From Pachyseris speciosa (lineage: Eukaryota; Cnidaria; Anthozoa; Scleractinia; Pachyseridae), in NCBI GenBank assembly GCA_016490735.1, contig JAEMWC010000032.1, forward strand, positions 2,014,501 through 2,078,500: a stretch of 64,000 nucleotides of DNA, read 5' to 3'. A model generated the notes under the pieces. The model ran no database searches. It had not been told where the DNA came from and saw nothing but the letters and a program-made list of their open reading frames with translations. Made by a program: the position numbers and the translations under genes. Below are positions 16,556 through 26,135 of this stretch, in pieces. Position 1 is the stretch's first letter; each line of letters begins with the position of its first letter.

Positions 16556-18603
16556 ATGGAAAAAAATATTATCAAAACTAGTACTAATAGAATGAACAAG
16601 AAAAATCTTGGAAAACTGAGCAAAAAACAGCTCATCAAATTAATAATGAAAGAATATGAAGATCCTCTGGAAAAGAAAATGAGAAAGATCCGTAAAGTGA
16701 ATATACAAACTCAGAAAGCCGTTGATACAGTCGATGAGAGATACAGTAAATTAACCAACAAGATGAAAGATTACGTCGTCTACCCAAAAATGACAGTGTC
16801 TTTGAACAGATTCAGGAAAGAGGAATTGAAACTATCCAAATCACCTGCGAAAAGGGGACCATCTTTTTTCAAACTGTTTGGTAAAAGACTTGGCAATATT
16901 GCTGGCGAGCGGGTGAAGATATCGATTACATTGTTTGTTGACATCCGCGACGGAATGATAATAGAGGACAAAACATATGGTCCATTTACAGCGGAAGTAC
17001 CACGATTAAGTAAACACGATATGTACAAGTTTATGGTTTTCACACTGTTAGATAACAACTTTACACTTTTATCGGCTCAGGAAATCATCCAAATAGGTTG
17101 CAAGATCATCACCCACAGGAAAGAGTTTTTTATGAAGCATCTGATGGGTAGTTTGAAATTGGAATCATACTTGTTGAACAAACAGAGGCCAATAAAATCA
17201 TACGGCGCAAACTCATGTGTTGTTGATTATGTCTGGAACCAAGTTAGAGGCAAGTCTGGATTCAAAACTTACACGTACGACAAGTTGAAAAATGAGATTT
17301 ATGACTACGTACCGGAAGGCGATATGATTAACACAGAACAGTTAATAGAATGGGCCAAGAATTGTCATAAAAATGTATCAATCCATGCTTTTGACTCAAT
17401 GTACAGGAAATTCGTTTCGTTCACAAATTCTTACACGCGGACTGATGTCACTCTGGTTTACATAGTAAAAGACCAGCACTGCTATCCTATCACCGACGAA
17501 AAACTGAAATTGACTGCATCTAAGGCCAACCAGGGTGGTTGTGATTATATGTTAGATTATATGACTGATTTGAAATGGTCCAAAATACATGAATCGATAC
17601 ATTGAGTCGAAAAGTTGGATGATTTGGTATGTCTCAATAAGCAAAATAACATCATTGTCCTACCTGAAGAAGCAACAATGACACAAGCCATTGATATTTA
17701 CATTAATACATCCAAATTATATGTCGAATATTTACATTGGAACAATAACGGGTTACTGGACGGCTTTTTAGACCACCGGCAGAATATGTATGTCCTGAAT
17801 CAAGAGTACGATGTCAGAAAATCAATTTGCGACAAGCTTTTTGACAAGTATAAGACTCACGACTTCATGTGGACCAACCAATCGTTAACAAGCATCGGAA
17901 CAGCTTTATTCAAACAAATGTGTGGTTATCTACCCCAATCCACCTATAATGTCAATACAAGGCAAATGTTAGATGATTATTACCCACGGGCGTTACAATG
18001 GTGCTCAACAGAAGATATACCGATGATGTTGTTAGCATTGACATATCGAAGTCTTACCCAAACATTTTACTCAATAATACCTCTCCTATACCAATATATA
18101 CTATTCACGATGTGATTGAAACATTCAATTGCAAAAGCGATCTCAGACTTTGTGGTGAATTCTATATCGATGAAACAGTTTTGAATAACTATGGATCACC
18201 TATACAGATAGAAGCAGGTTTTTATTCAAGTAATTTAGTATCTTATCTCGTTGACACCTTAAATATGCCATTATCGCAGATCAAGTACAAGATTGTGAAG
18301 AAAAAGGCCTTGAAACCGGACACTTTTAAGAACTTCATAAAGTATATTTTTGATGAATTTCCAGAGAGTGAGGCGAAGAAGCTTGCCAACAGTTTTATAG
18401 GCGAACTGGGTAGAAAATACAATAAGACAAACCGAGGGTTTACATGTACTGATTACGACACAGCAATGTGTTGTTGGACTAGAGCTATGGCTGACAATAG
18501 GAATGTTACTATCGACCATTACAACAATGTATTTCTTATCAAGGAACAAACTTGTGAGCGCATATTCTCTGACAATACCAGTATTAACCGGTTTGTTGTA
18601 TCC
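16556..18603 (+). pseudogene. PolB: Protein-primed DNA polymerase B, N-terminal half, broken and truncated
   Basis: The gene opens at the ATG at 16556. A 349-codon N-terminal part ends at an in-frame TGA (17603-17605), and reading continues in the same frame. A frameshift lies near 17985-18000. The next frame carries polymerase motif A (SIDISKSYPNIL, about 18034-18069) and motif B (KKLANSFIGELGRKYN, about 18379-18426). Homology stops near 18603, before motif C (YxDTD), so catalysis is impossible. Within the N-terminal part, the stretch with NSCVVDYVWNQ and a later DQHCYPI has a Cys...His layout reminiscent of a papain/OTU-like domain (inference). This would have replicated the element by protein priming. 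Confidence 0.8.
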
Positions 18604-18889
18604 GCACATCGATGTACTTTTTTTCGATTTTACCCCCCTAAATCCGCTAATTCGTATATTGATACACTTTTTTGGAATCACTCGATTGTATCACTTTTTA
18701 TGTAAAGATTATTTTTTCCTTAAGTGTTTAAACTATTTTTTCCTTAAGTGTTAAAATTGTTTTTATTTAACTCATTAGTTAGTAATCTGACTGACTTTTG
18801 GAAAATGAGTGTGAGAAATCCGTATTACAGCCACAGTAGTGGTGTTGAATAGTAAATATAGTATTCCAAAGTTGTTTTGTCGGTGCAGC
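18604..18889. repeat. Post-Polinton junction with short tandem repeat
   Basis: After PolB similarity ends, the sequence contains a two-copy ~26-bp tandem repeat at about 18709-18759 ('attttttccttaagtgtt'). No known protein is encoded. I cannot tell whether this is rearranged Polinton or flanking DNA. Confidence 0.45.
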
Positions 18890-19225
18890 GTGACGATCCG
18901 AGTCGGATGGGGTCCATCCGATAACAAATCTAAGCCACTCTATAACGTTATGCTGAAATTTTTCTCTCGCGTAATGAGTTAGTCAGATCTTCTTTTCTCA
19001 TGACGGGTCGTGCATGACTATCCGAGTAGAATGGAGTCCATCTGACAACATTTACAACCTCCTCTATAATGTTAGGCTGGAATTTTTTTGAGTCTCTCGA
19101 GAAATGACTTCCATTGAGTCGGAGCGCTTTTTCATATGATAGGTCGTGACGATCCGAGTAGGATGGAGTCCAGCCGACAAGATTTACAGCCTCCTCTTTC
19201 CTCTATAACATTATGCTGGAATTTT
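18890..19225. repeat. Three degenerate ~120-130-bp tandem units
   Basis: Three units begin near 18893, 19012 and 19144. Each has a 'gtgacgatccgagt' start, a 'gga.tccatccga' imperfect palindrome, and 'cctctataa..ttatgctggaattttt' near the end. The later units are more similar to each other. They could be satellite remnants, a regulatory array or part of the Polinton's terminal region; no coding is seen. Confidence 0.6.
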
Positions 19226-19455
19226 TCAAGATTGATTTCCTGCAAGTTGGATCGTTCACCACTTCAGTCGATCCGACTCAGACCGGGTGTATTGGACAAC
19301 CTTTAGGATGACTAAACTGAAGCAAAGCTTTAGTAGCATGAAGAGGCTCAAGATGCCACTTCTAGCGTTATGTCAATGCGAGGTTGTGAAAGCTATGCGC
19401 ACTTATATTTTATATAGCCTCAGGATTTCGGTGTATTGTTCGTGGAGATGTAAAT

Positions 19456-19692
19456 ATGTACACATTATTGTATATTTATAAGAAGAGCAAACCTAAAGGA
19501 AAGTTAACTAGGGCACAATTACGTCATTATTTGTTCACGGTAAAAATACACACATCAGGAATTACAAATGTAAATAAATATTACTATTTCTATAATTTGT
19601 CACAACGGCTCAGTAAATTGGGTTTCATTTCAAACTACACAATAAGCGAGTCAGGACGCGAGTACTACAGTTTGCGTTTACCTTTTTTGTAA
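19456..19692 (+). CDS. Small basic ORF, winged-helix-like (hypothetical)
   Basis: 78 residues starting at ATG, with a compositionally plausible compact domain: KGKLTRAQLRHYLFTVK, then NLSQRLSKLGFISNY and REYYSLRLPF. This helix-helix-hairpin order would suit a winged helix. The codon use and AT richness resemble the Polinton genes, so it may be a displaced Polinton gene. No family was recognised. Confidence 0.4.
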   Translation: MYTLLYIYKKSKPKGKLTRAQLRHYLFTVKIHTSGITNVNKYYYFYNLSQRLSKLGFISNYTISESGREYYSLRLPFL

Positions 19693-20485
19693 TAACATAC
19701 ATGTAAACGGACTTTCGCTGTCCGTGGGGAGAGGGGGGGTGCGTACGTACCCATCGCACCCACCTTCCCTACCAGCCTGAGTCAGTACTATATAACGTAC
19801 TTGTAAAGCGATAAACTCATACGAGACTGGAGAACACAATTCATTTAATGCAGTAAAACGCTTCGTCGACTACATGTGTCGCGGGAACCCATCCGGGAAG
19901 TTTGTATCACTTTCATGAGCCCCTGAGGGCCTGGGACTAGCATCGTCACAAGTACCTGGCAAAGGAACAAAGCTTATTCTCCGAAACTCGCAAAAATGTA
20001 AGAGGTAGTGACTTCACTTCATGAGGTGAATTTTGAAGAAAAACAACCGGGAGCAAGGCTATTTACAGATTTGTAGACCATCTCAGCTTTTTAATTTTAC
20101 GACCAGTTTTTAACTTGTCCCAGTTTAATTTTTTAAATAGTTGATTAGCGTCAGCATCGTAGCTTGAGTGAGCTCAGTAGTGAGGACGCGAGTCGCACGA
20201 TTTTGTAGTCCGGCTCTACAATTTGTCAGATAATATTTTGCCACAGTTACCCCACAGGACACTATAATAGTCAAAGTGCGATTAAACTAATCCATTATAA
20301 ATATTATGGAGGGTTGTACATGTAGGAGGCGCACAGTTATGAAGCCAGCGTTCTTCGTTGCTAACGGCTTCATTCTTTGGTGAAAGACACTGTTCTGTGG
20401 ACAGCGCGCCTGATTACTTTCGACAAACTGGAGAACGCTTCCTAATCTCGTGTTGGCGTTCCTGTGTCTCACATGCCAGAAATTA
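19693..20485. other. Non-coding stretch without recognised features
   Basis: It contains a G-rich run near 19728-19740 and no convincing ORF. Polinton terminal inverted repeats were looked for here by eye and not found. Confidence 0.5.
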
Positions 20486-20650
20486 TAAATGTTATTTACA
20501 AGTTACTGTCAAACCGGATGTTCTTTTGACGACAACCTTGCAAACTTCCGCCGCAACATTGGTAATTTGACTGACAGTTTGAGTGGAGCAAGTTGCAACC
20601 CGCGCCGTCTATCCGCTACTGTTTTGACGCCGGTTTCAAATTTTATTTGA
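20486..20650 (+). repeat. LINE-tail fragment, inverted copy of the one at 31.76 kb
   Basis: The stretch 20505-20578 ('actgtcaaaccggatgttct' onwards) is the reverse complement of 31757-31832 with about 93% identity. In the 31.76-kb copy the sequence lies at the end of a LINE ORF ending '..NLANFRRSIGNLID', so both are relics of the same LINE family. Confidence 0.6.
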
Positions 20651-20679
20651 TGTGTAAGTTGCGAATTTTGTGGCTTCTA

Positions 20680-20818
20680 TGGCTCACATACATCGTAATC
20701 GTACTACTTCGGTTGAGAAAAGGGAACGAATAATTGCCTTGTGGTCGTCTGGTGTAAAACAGTCACAAATTGCTGAAGTTGCTGGATGATCGCTTCAACA
20801 CGGGACGTATTTTCCCGG
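20680..20818 (+). pseudogene. Tc1/mariner-type transposase N-terminal fragment
   Basis: An ATG at about 20680 gives MAHIHRNRTTSVEKRERIIA and continues through LWSSGVKQSQIAEVAG, a helix-turn-helix DNA-binding start typical of Tc1/mariner transposases, then a stop. The remainder is missing because the BEL/Pao LTR begins at 20819. Only the first HTH survives. Confidence 0.5.
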
Positions 20819-21177
20819 TGTTATAATTTCTTGAGTTTTGTAATATTTCGAAACACAAATTTTCTCTTCTCTTCCCCCTTGGTATGTTTGTTTTTGTACG
20901 CGCGACACGCGTGTTTTCTCTCAACCAATCAGGTTTGAGCTTCAATTTGAACTTGAGTTGACGTAGACTCTTTTGTCGTGTGTTGTTATTTTCTGAGGAG
21001 TTTTTGGATTTTATCTTTGTCGCTTCGTCTCTTTTGTTTTAGAAGTTTTTTCCTTTCGTTTGGTTTAACTTTGGAGCAGTGTTATATTTCATTTCATATT
21101 TTAATTAAACACGAGAAACAAGATCAATCAACGGAGTATTGATTCTCTTCTATGAACATAAACAAGGATTTTTTACA
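20819..21177 (+). repeat. 5' LTR of the BEL/Pao element
   Basis: 359 bp, matching the 3' LTR with only a few percent difference; the visible mismatches cluster around 20890 and 20985-21015. The right end is fixed by the adjacent primer-binding site at 21178. Confidence 0.9.
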
Positions 21178-21248
21178 TGGTGCCGAGACCCGGGAACAAA
21201 GCCACTGAATTGAAGGATTCACTCTAACAGCTCACTCTAACTGGAAAA

Positions 21249-22235
21249 ATGTCTGACGAAGAGCTGAAAAAGAAAAGAAGGATCCGTGGAGGCCATAAAG
21301 GATACGTTACGACGACTCTGGAAAAGGTACAAACCTTACTCAATGAATTTGAACCCACTCTGGCGAATCAACTGAAAACTTATCGGATTGCTCTTACGGA
21401 AATATTGAACATTCTTGGAGCCTTGGACGACGAAATTCTGGCGTTAATGAAAGAAGAGCACATCGAAGATGAAATCAAGGAAACTGGAACCTTCAGAGAA
21501 TCTATTCATCACATGATAGTGGAAATTGACGAAACTCTACACGCATTGGAACTGGAAAAGGCCGGACACTCAGATAAGGAAATTTCTCATTCTAATTCTA
21601 ACTCGTTTACTGAAAGTTTGGGAGCTGGAAAGGCGAAACTGCCGAATATTACTCTTAAGAAATTATATGGTGATCCCATTTCCTTCAGTCCATTCTGGGA
21701 CTCGTTTGCGAGTGCTGTCGATGACAATTGTAGTTTATCAGATGTTCATAAATTCAATTATTTGAGAAGTTTACTAGAAGGTCCCGCCGCAGGAGCTATC
21801 CGAGGGCTACCGCTGACAGCAGAAAACTATGAAGCAGCCAAAACCATTCTAAAAAAGCGTTTAGGGCAAACACAGATAATCATTAATGCTCACATGGAGG
21901 GATTAGTGAAGTTAGCAGCAGTAACTGTTGAAAATGACTTAAAACGGAGTTACATATCTGAACGAGCGAAAGGAAAATTGGGTCTGTTGTTCAAGAGGAA
22001 AGAGAAGCTACTCATCAAAACGTTTGGACAAGAAAATGAAGAATTAAGAGAGTGTGACGTCGTGGAACTCTGTGTAAGGGGACTGAGTGAATGCTCAGGT
22101 GTCCAGATGACTGCTCTTACCGTCCCTCTCATCTGCAGCCCTCTAAAAGAACCAGCCGTGCAGCTTACGCAACAGTCCTACAGTCATCTGGTAGACTCAA
22201 AACTTGCTGATCAACCATCCGAAAGCTGTGGTTGA
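21249..22235 (+). pseudogene. BEL/Pao gag-like (DUF1759) region fused to protease remnant
   Basis: 328 codons. Residues ~120-220 carry the Pao gag signature (LPNITLKKLYGDPISFSPFW, then SDVHKFNYLRSLLEGPA and AAKTILKKRLG). From about residue 235 the sequence switches to a stretch resembling the DUF1758 aspartic protease-like region (TVPLICSPL), so the zinc-knuckle part in between appears deleted. The N-terminal ~100 residues form a charged helical region. The frame stops at TGA 22233-22235. It encoded the structural polyprotein of the retrotransposon. Confidence 0.75.
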
Positions 22236-22236
22236 G

Positions 22237-22605
22237 AAGTAGACGTGTTGATTGGAAACGATTTCTACTGGTCGTTCTTTACTGGAGAGACGAAACGGGG
22301 GGAATCAGGACCTGTGGCGATGAAGACGAGTCTTGGATGGGTGTTATCTGGTCCCATGCCCTACTCATCTGGTGCAGACGCTGGTGTTAATATGGCTACT
22401 ACCCATACCCTGAAGCTAGAAACCTCTGTATGTGACGACCTTGGCACTGACAAGAAAGATGACGACCCGCTGTTAGAGCAAGTGAAGAATTTTTGGGAGT
22501 TGGAAGCCATCGGTGTTTCAACACAGGAAAGGTCATTTACACAACGGTCGTTATGAAGTCTCTCTCCCTTGGAAGGAACAGCACGCGCTACTACCGGACA
22601 ACTTT
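22237..22605 (+). pseudogene. BEL/Pao protease-RT linker region
   Basis: One base out of frame with the previous piece. It reads VDVLIGNDFYWSFFTGE ... GPVAMKTSLGWVLSGP, the conserved end of the Pao protease-like domain. The connection toward RT (RYEVSLPWKEQHALLPDN) lies in a shifted frame and breaks at the PLE insertion. The RT start resumes at 25804. Confidence 0.75.
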
Positions 22606-23010
22606 TTTTAATTTTTTTAAATTTTTTACTTTTTAAAAATTTTTTAAACAATTTTTTTAAACAAAAACTAGTGAGCAGCACACAGCAACAGATCTTGTCA
22701 TCTTGACGTTTCGTATGTTTCGACATACATCTTTAGAAGTGACCGTTAGGAATTAAAGTAACTACTAAATTTGAAATTTAAGATAAGTAACTAATTAACA
22801 ATAACCTTGACAGAAGCTAAAAATAATTTGCATATAAAAGATGCAAACTAAATTTCAAATTTAGTTGTTACTTTAATTCCTAACGGTCACTTCTGAAGAT
22901 GTATGTCGAAAAATACGAAACGTCAAGTTAAACGATATAGTTTTATTTTTGTTTTCCAACAATGCGTTCTATTGTCATGTTTATCACCGCAGTTTGTGTG
23001 TTATTTCTTG

Positions 23011-24314
23011 TTAAGCTACGATGGCCAAAGACAAAGAGTATTTACGATATTGCTTAAGAATAACTTTCTTGATTCCAATATGACTGCAATTAAAGGACGT
23101 TTTGAACACCACCCGTCTATGCGCAAGTACTCTTACAGGCTTAGAAGACCATTTCCTCCCGTTCCTATAGCTAATCTCCCGGAAAATGGGTAGTAAAAAC
23201 TTAGCAGGATAACCCCTAAGGCGTAGGCGCTTCCAAAAAAGTAGCCGTGTCTCGTTGAATGAGTAAAACCTGGAGCTATTTCTGGCGTAGCGCATAAGTT
23301 CGCCCTTAATAAAAGCTTTTTTATTGCTAGTGGGGTGAAATGATTCAAACGGTATGTACAAATACTTGTTAAGTGGTTTCTGAAAAGTAGAGTATTGCAG
23401 CGTTGGATAAGAAGAATCCTTGAAAAGAAGCAAATCTAGAAAAGAAATCTTAGAATCGCTAATTTCGTACGCTATCTTAATTCGTTCATCCTTAGTATTC
23501 CATCCCAGATGACAAATATATCATCAATAAATCGCTTGTAAAGAGTAAGATGTTGAGCATACAACTCTATAATGTCCCTTTCATGATAATACATAAATGC
23601 ATTTGCCGCTGTAAGAACAAAGGGAGTGCCCATAGCGATTCCGTGTGTTTGATGGTATATGTCACAGTTAAATTCAGATTTAAGGTAATTATTCTCAAAG
23701 ACTAATCTAGTTAACTGAACCAACAGAGGAGTTTGCGTAACCTTACCCTCGCAGAGCAAGAGGTCAAGAGCAATAATAGCCTTCTTAGTGTCAATGTTCG
23801 GGTAAAGTGATGACACATCCGCCGTGACAAGAAGGCAATTTGCGGGTAGCTTAATCCCCTCTAGACATTGGTTCAGTTCACCAGAGTCACGTAACACCGT
23901 AGGCATGGTTATAGAAGGTTTAACTAACTCGTCTATAAGAATACTAATAGGCCTGGTGATGTAAGAGTGAGAAGCTGCGATAGGCCTTCCAGCTATAGGT
24001 GACTTGTGAATCTTAGGAATAATGTAGAACTTAGCGGGATCGAAACTCCTAGGATTGTCATCAAAACTACAAAGAAATTTGTGAGAATTTGGAGGTAGAA
24101 AGCTAGAGTAACTCTTAACAAGTTTTTCCCTTTTCTCGATTACCTTTTGACGTCTGAATGTCCAGTCATCTTTGGTGACTTTAACATACGACTTAGTGTC
24201 GTTTAGGTGATTTAGAGTTTCTTGTTCTACCCATTCTGTGGAAATGAGAGCAGGTCCAAGGTTTTTGTCCGTTGCTAGGACGCGAACCGTAGGATCTTCC
24301 TTTATCTCACGCAA
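23011..24314 (-). pseudogene. Penelope-type reverse transcriptase with one frameshift
   Basis: From 24314 leftwards the frame shows PLE RT motifs: ATDKNLGPALI, KFYIIPKIHKSPIAGRPI, LVTADVSSLYPNIDT, THGIAMGTPF and the catalytic KRFIDDIFVIW. A frameshift near 23485 moves the thumb region (LQYSTFQKPLNKYLYIPFES ... LLFWKRLRLRGY) to another frame that runs to 23011. The RT copies the element RNA at the target. Two catalytic Asp are retained, but the frameshift should inactivate it. Confidence 0.8.
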
Positions 24315-24731
24315 TCCACTCCGTTCATCAGACGACAGATTATTGCGCCAGCCGGTTTATTCTGATGAAAGTTCTCCAGTATGTCTTGACGAATTTTGTA
24401 CAGGTGTTCCTCGAGGTCAGGATCTTCCCGTGGAGGATTCCAGCCTGATCTTACTTACAGTTTAGGATTAAAATCAGGATCATCGGGCTGATTGGCATAT
24501 TTGTAATGCAACCGGACACTACGACAGAAGTCCTGTACTGACCCTCGAAAACACGCGCAGTTGGAGGCTGCAGCGTGGGCCTGAACTTCAGACCCAGGCC
24601 AAGAGTTCCTGACTGCGTCGCGGTGAGAGTGGCGTGTGAAAGATTGTGAAATTCCAAGTTCCGTGGTAATAAGTCCAAGATCGGTTTCTTTGCCATTTTA
24701 TCCAGCCATTTCTCGTAACTGCCTCGTATGT

Positions 24732-25400
24732 CTATTTTACGACAGCGTTTCCTCGGCCTTTTACGTTTCTTGACTGCTGGCGACGCGAAACAGAGGAAGA
24801 CCGGCTATCTGAGAACCCCACTCGTGGTTTTCTCGCTGCTGTCTTTTTCCTTTCTATTGATTGACTTTGCCTGCCTTTTGGTGTGTTTTTGGCTGCTGAT
24901 GCGTCTCGCTGGTTACCACTGGAATTGCGGCGTTGGCTGCGATTCCTGGAGCTTGGTCGTTCCGTGTTACGGCTTCTGGGGTTTTTGGAGTTTTTACTGG
25001 GAGCTTGGCGTGTCTTCACCGGGGAGGAAATTGGTTTAAGCTTTGAGACTTCTCGTTGCACGGCACGCTGAACCATGTCGTGGATTGATTCCTCGTTGAT
25101 GGTGAATTGTGCTTCCATTCGCTCCGCAGTTTTGGCGGCTTTGCTTGCTTTCTTGATGTTCTCCGTTACCCGTTTAGAAGTACGTTTTGCGGCGCACTTG
25201 AAGTAAAAGTCATCGGCGAAAGATGTTGCTGATTTGGCAAACTCGTCCGCTTCAATATTCAGAGAAGGCTCACTTGACCGGAACGAGTTTCTCCAAGTCT
25301 CTATAGTTGTGAGGACTTTCTGTTTTTCTTCCGTGCATCGATCTTTCACGTGCTGTTCGTCCAATTGAAGGGCCTCGATAGTGGCGTCTAGAAGCTTCAA
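24732..25400 (-). CDS. PLE-associated basic N-terminal ORF
   Basis: 222 residues. The first ~110 are helical (coiled-coil-like, ending near residue 110 with MVQRAVQREV). The rest is a disordered Arg/Ser/Lys-rich tail. It lies just upstream of the PLE RT in the same orientation, so it is likely its N-terminal or ORF1-like nucleic-acid-binding part. No family was recognised. The ~400 bp between it and the RT holds broken coding sequence. Confidence 0.5.
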   Translation of the reverse strand: MKLLDATIEALQLDEQHVKDRCTEEKQKVLTTIETWRNSFRSSEPSLNIEADEFAKSATSFADDFYFKCAAKRTSKRVTENIKKASKAAKTAERMEAQFTINEESIHDMVQRAVQREVSKLKPISSPVKTRQAPSKNSKNPRSRNTERPSSRNRSQRRNSSGNQRDASAAKNTPKGRQSQSIERKKTAARKPRVGFSDSRSSSVSRRQQSRNVKGRGNAVVK

Positions 25401-25689
25401 TTCAGCCTCCTTAGTTATGACATTAAATTATTTTTTAAAATTTTTAAAAACTTTTTTAAACAAAAACTAGTGAGCAGCACACAGCAACAGATCTTGTCAA
25501 TTTTGTTTATTATCCGACCCGATTTAACGTTAAATCATGACCCCCAAAATTAACTATTGCACATTTTGTAACGCAGGGTTTACGTTGTATCCTGTGCGTA
25601 TTTGTTTGTGGGTGTTTTTTGCTGTTCACACCCTACTTTGAACGTGCTTTATACTGTAAATGTTTAGTATAAAAGTAGTTCAATTTGTA

Positions 25690-25762
25690 ATCTTGTCAAA
25701 TCTCTGATGAAGTCTCTCTGATCAGACGAAACCAGTCGGATAATAAACAAAATTGACAAGAT
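25690..25762 (+). ncRNA. Hammerhead-like ribozyme in the PLE terminal region
   Basis: CTGATGA at 25704-25710, stem II GTCT/AGAC, GAAA at 25728-25731, a minimal stem III and GTC at 25735-25737. A distant stem I pairs TCTTGTCAA (25691-25699) with TTGACAAGA (25753-25761). One unpaired A follows the core. Minimal hammerheads are an established feature of PLE pseudo-LTRs; activity of this variant is uncertain. Confidence 0.6.
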
Positions 25763-25803
25763 CTGTTGCTGTGTGCTGCTCACTAGTTTTTGTTTAAAAA
25801 ATT

Positions 25804-26135
25804 GAATACGCCTAAGCAGTTACCCGCCTGGCTTCGGTTCTAAAACGTCTCAGAAGGAATCCGGAGCTGTTCGAAGAGTATAACCGTATAATTGAAGAGC
25901 AATCGTTGCAAGGGATAATCTCCGATGTCGATTACGACGCACCAGTCGAGGTTGGTCGCCTTCATTATTTGCCGCACCATCCAGTTGTACGCGAGGATAA
26001 ACAGACAACAACAGGTGAGGATAGTCTATGATGCGTCTGTCAAGTCTACTGGTCCATCGTTGAACGACTGTCTTCATGCAGGTCCATCGTTGCTTTGTGA
26101 CATACCTGATGTGCTCATGCGATTCAGGTATCATC
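25804..26135 (+). pseudogene. BEL/Pao reverse transcriptase, N-terminal part
   Basis: Frameshifted pieces read RLRRNPELFEEYNRIIEEQS, VEVGRLHYLPHHPVVRE, then VRIVYDASVKSTGPSLNDCL and DVLMRFRYH, the fingers of Pao RT. The frame is cut by the 26136-29490 insertion exactly at the codons of RYH; the RT continues at 29491. Confidence 0.8.

Larger units (their letters stand above)
22606..25803 (-). mobile_element. Penelope-like element inserted in the BEL/Pao element
   Basis: A minus-strand PLE. It has an RT frame at 23011-24314, a basic N-terminal ORF at 24732-25400 and non-coding terminal regions. The word 'aacaaaaactagtgagcagc', extended to '..agatcttgtca', occurs at about 22660-22699 and 25455-25500 and, inverted, at 25753-25797. 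Such repeated and inverted pseudo-LTRs are typical of PLEs. A second inverted pair lies at 22696-22780 and 22846-22933. Poly-T/A runs mark the outer junctions. No GIY-YIG domain was found in this copy. Confidence 0.75.

Noticed and set aside
17615..18705. Two independent genes downstream of the first PolB piece
   Set aside because: The first starts at a TTG in frame with the upstream piece, and the second carries PolB motifs A and B. Both are fragments of one broken polymerase.
18503..18754. 83-codon ORF spanning the end of PolB
   Set aside because: It is an alternate frame across the truncation junction and ends in repeat-encoded residues; no family resemblance.
19700..20480. Polinton terminal inverted repeat
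   Set aside because: No reverse-complement match to the left border could be found, and both borders appear truncated.
21178..21197. Assigning a specific primer tRNA to the primer-binding site
   Set aside because: The site is clear, but matching it to a tRNA 3' end needs a tRNA set I cannot check.
22696..22933. A second full hammerhead ribozyme in the minus-strand PLE
   Set aside because: CTGAAGA and GAAACGTC occur, but the spacing around stem II leaves an extra base and the paired copy is mutated, so it was not called as a feature.
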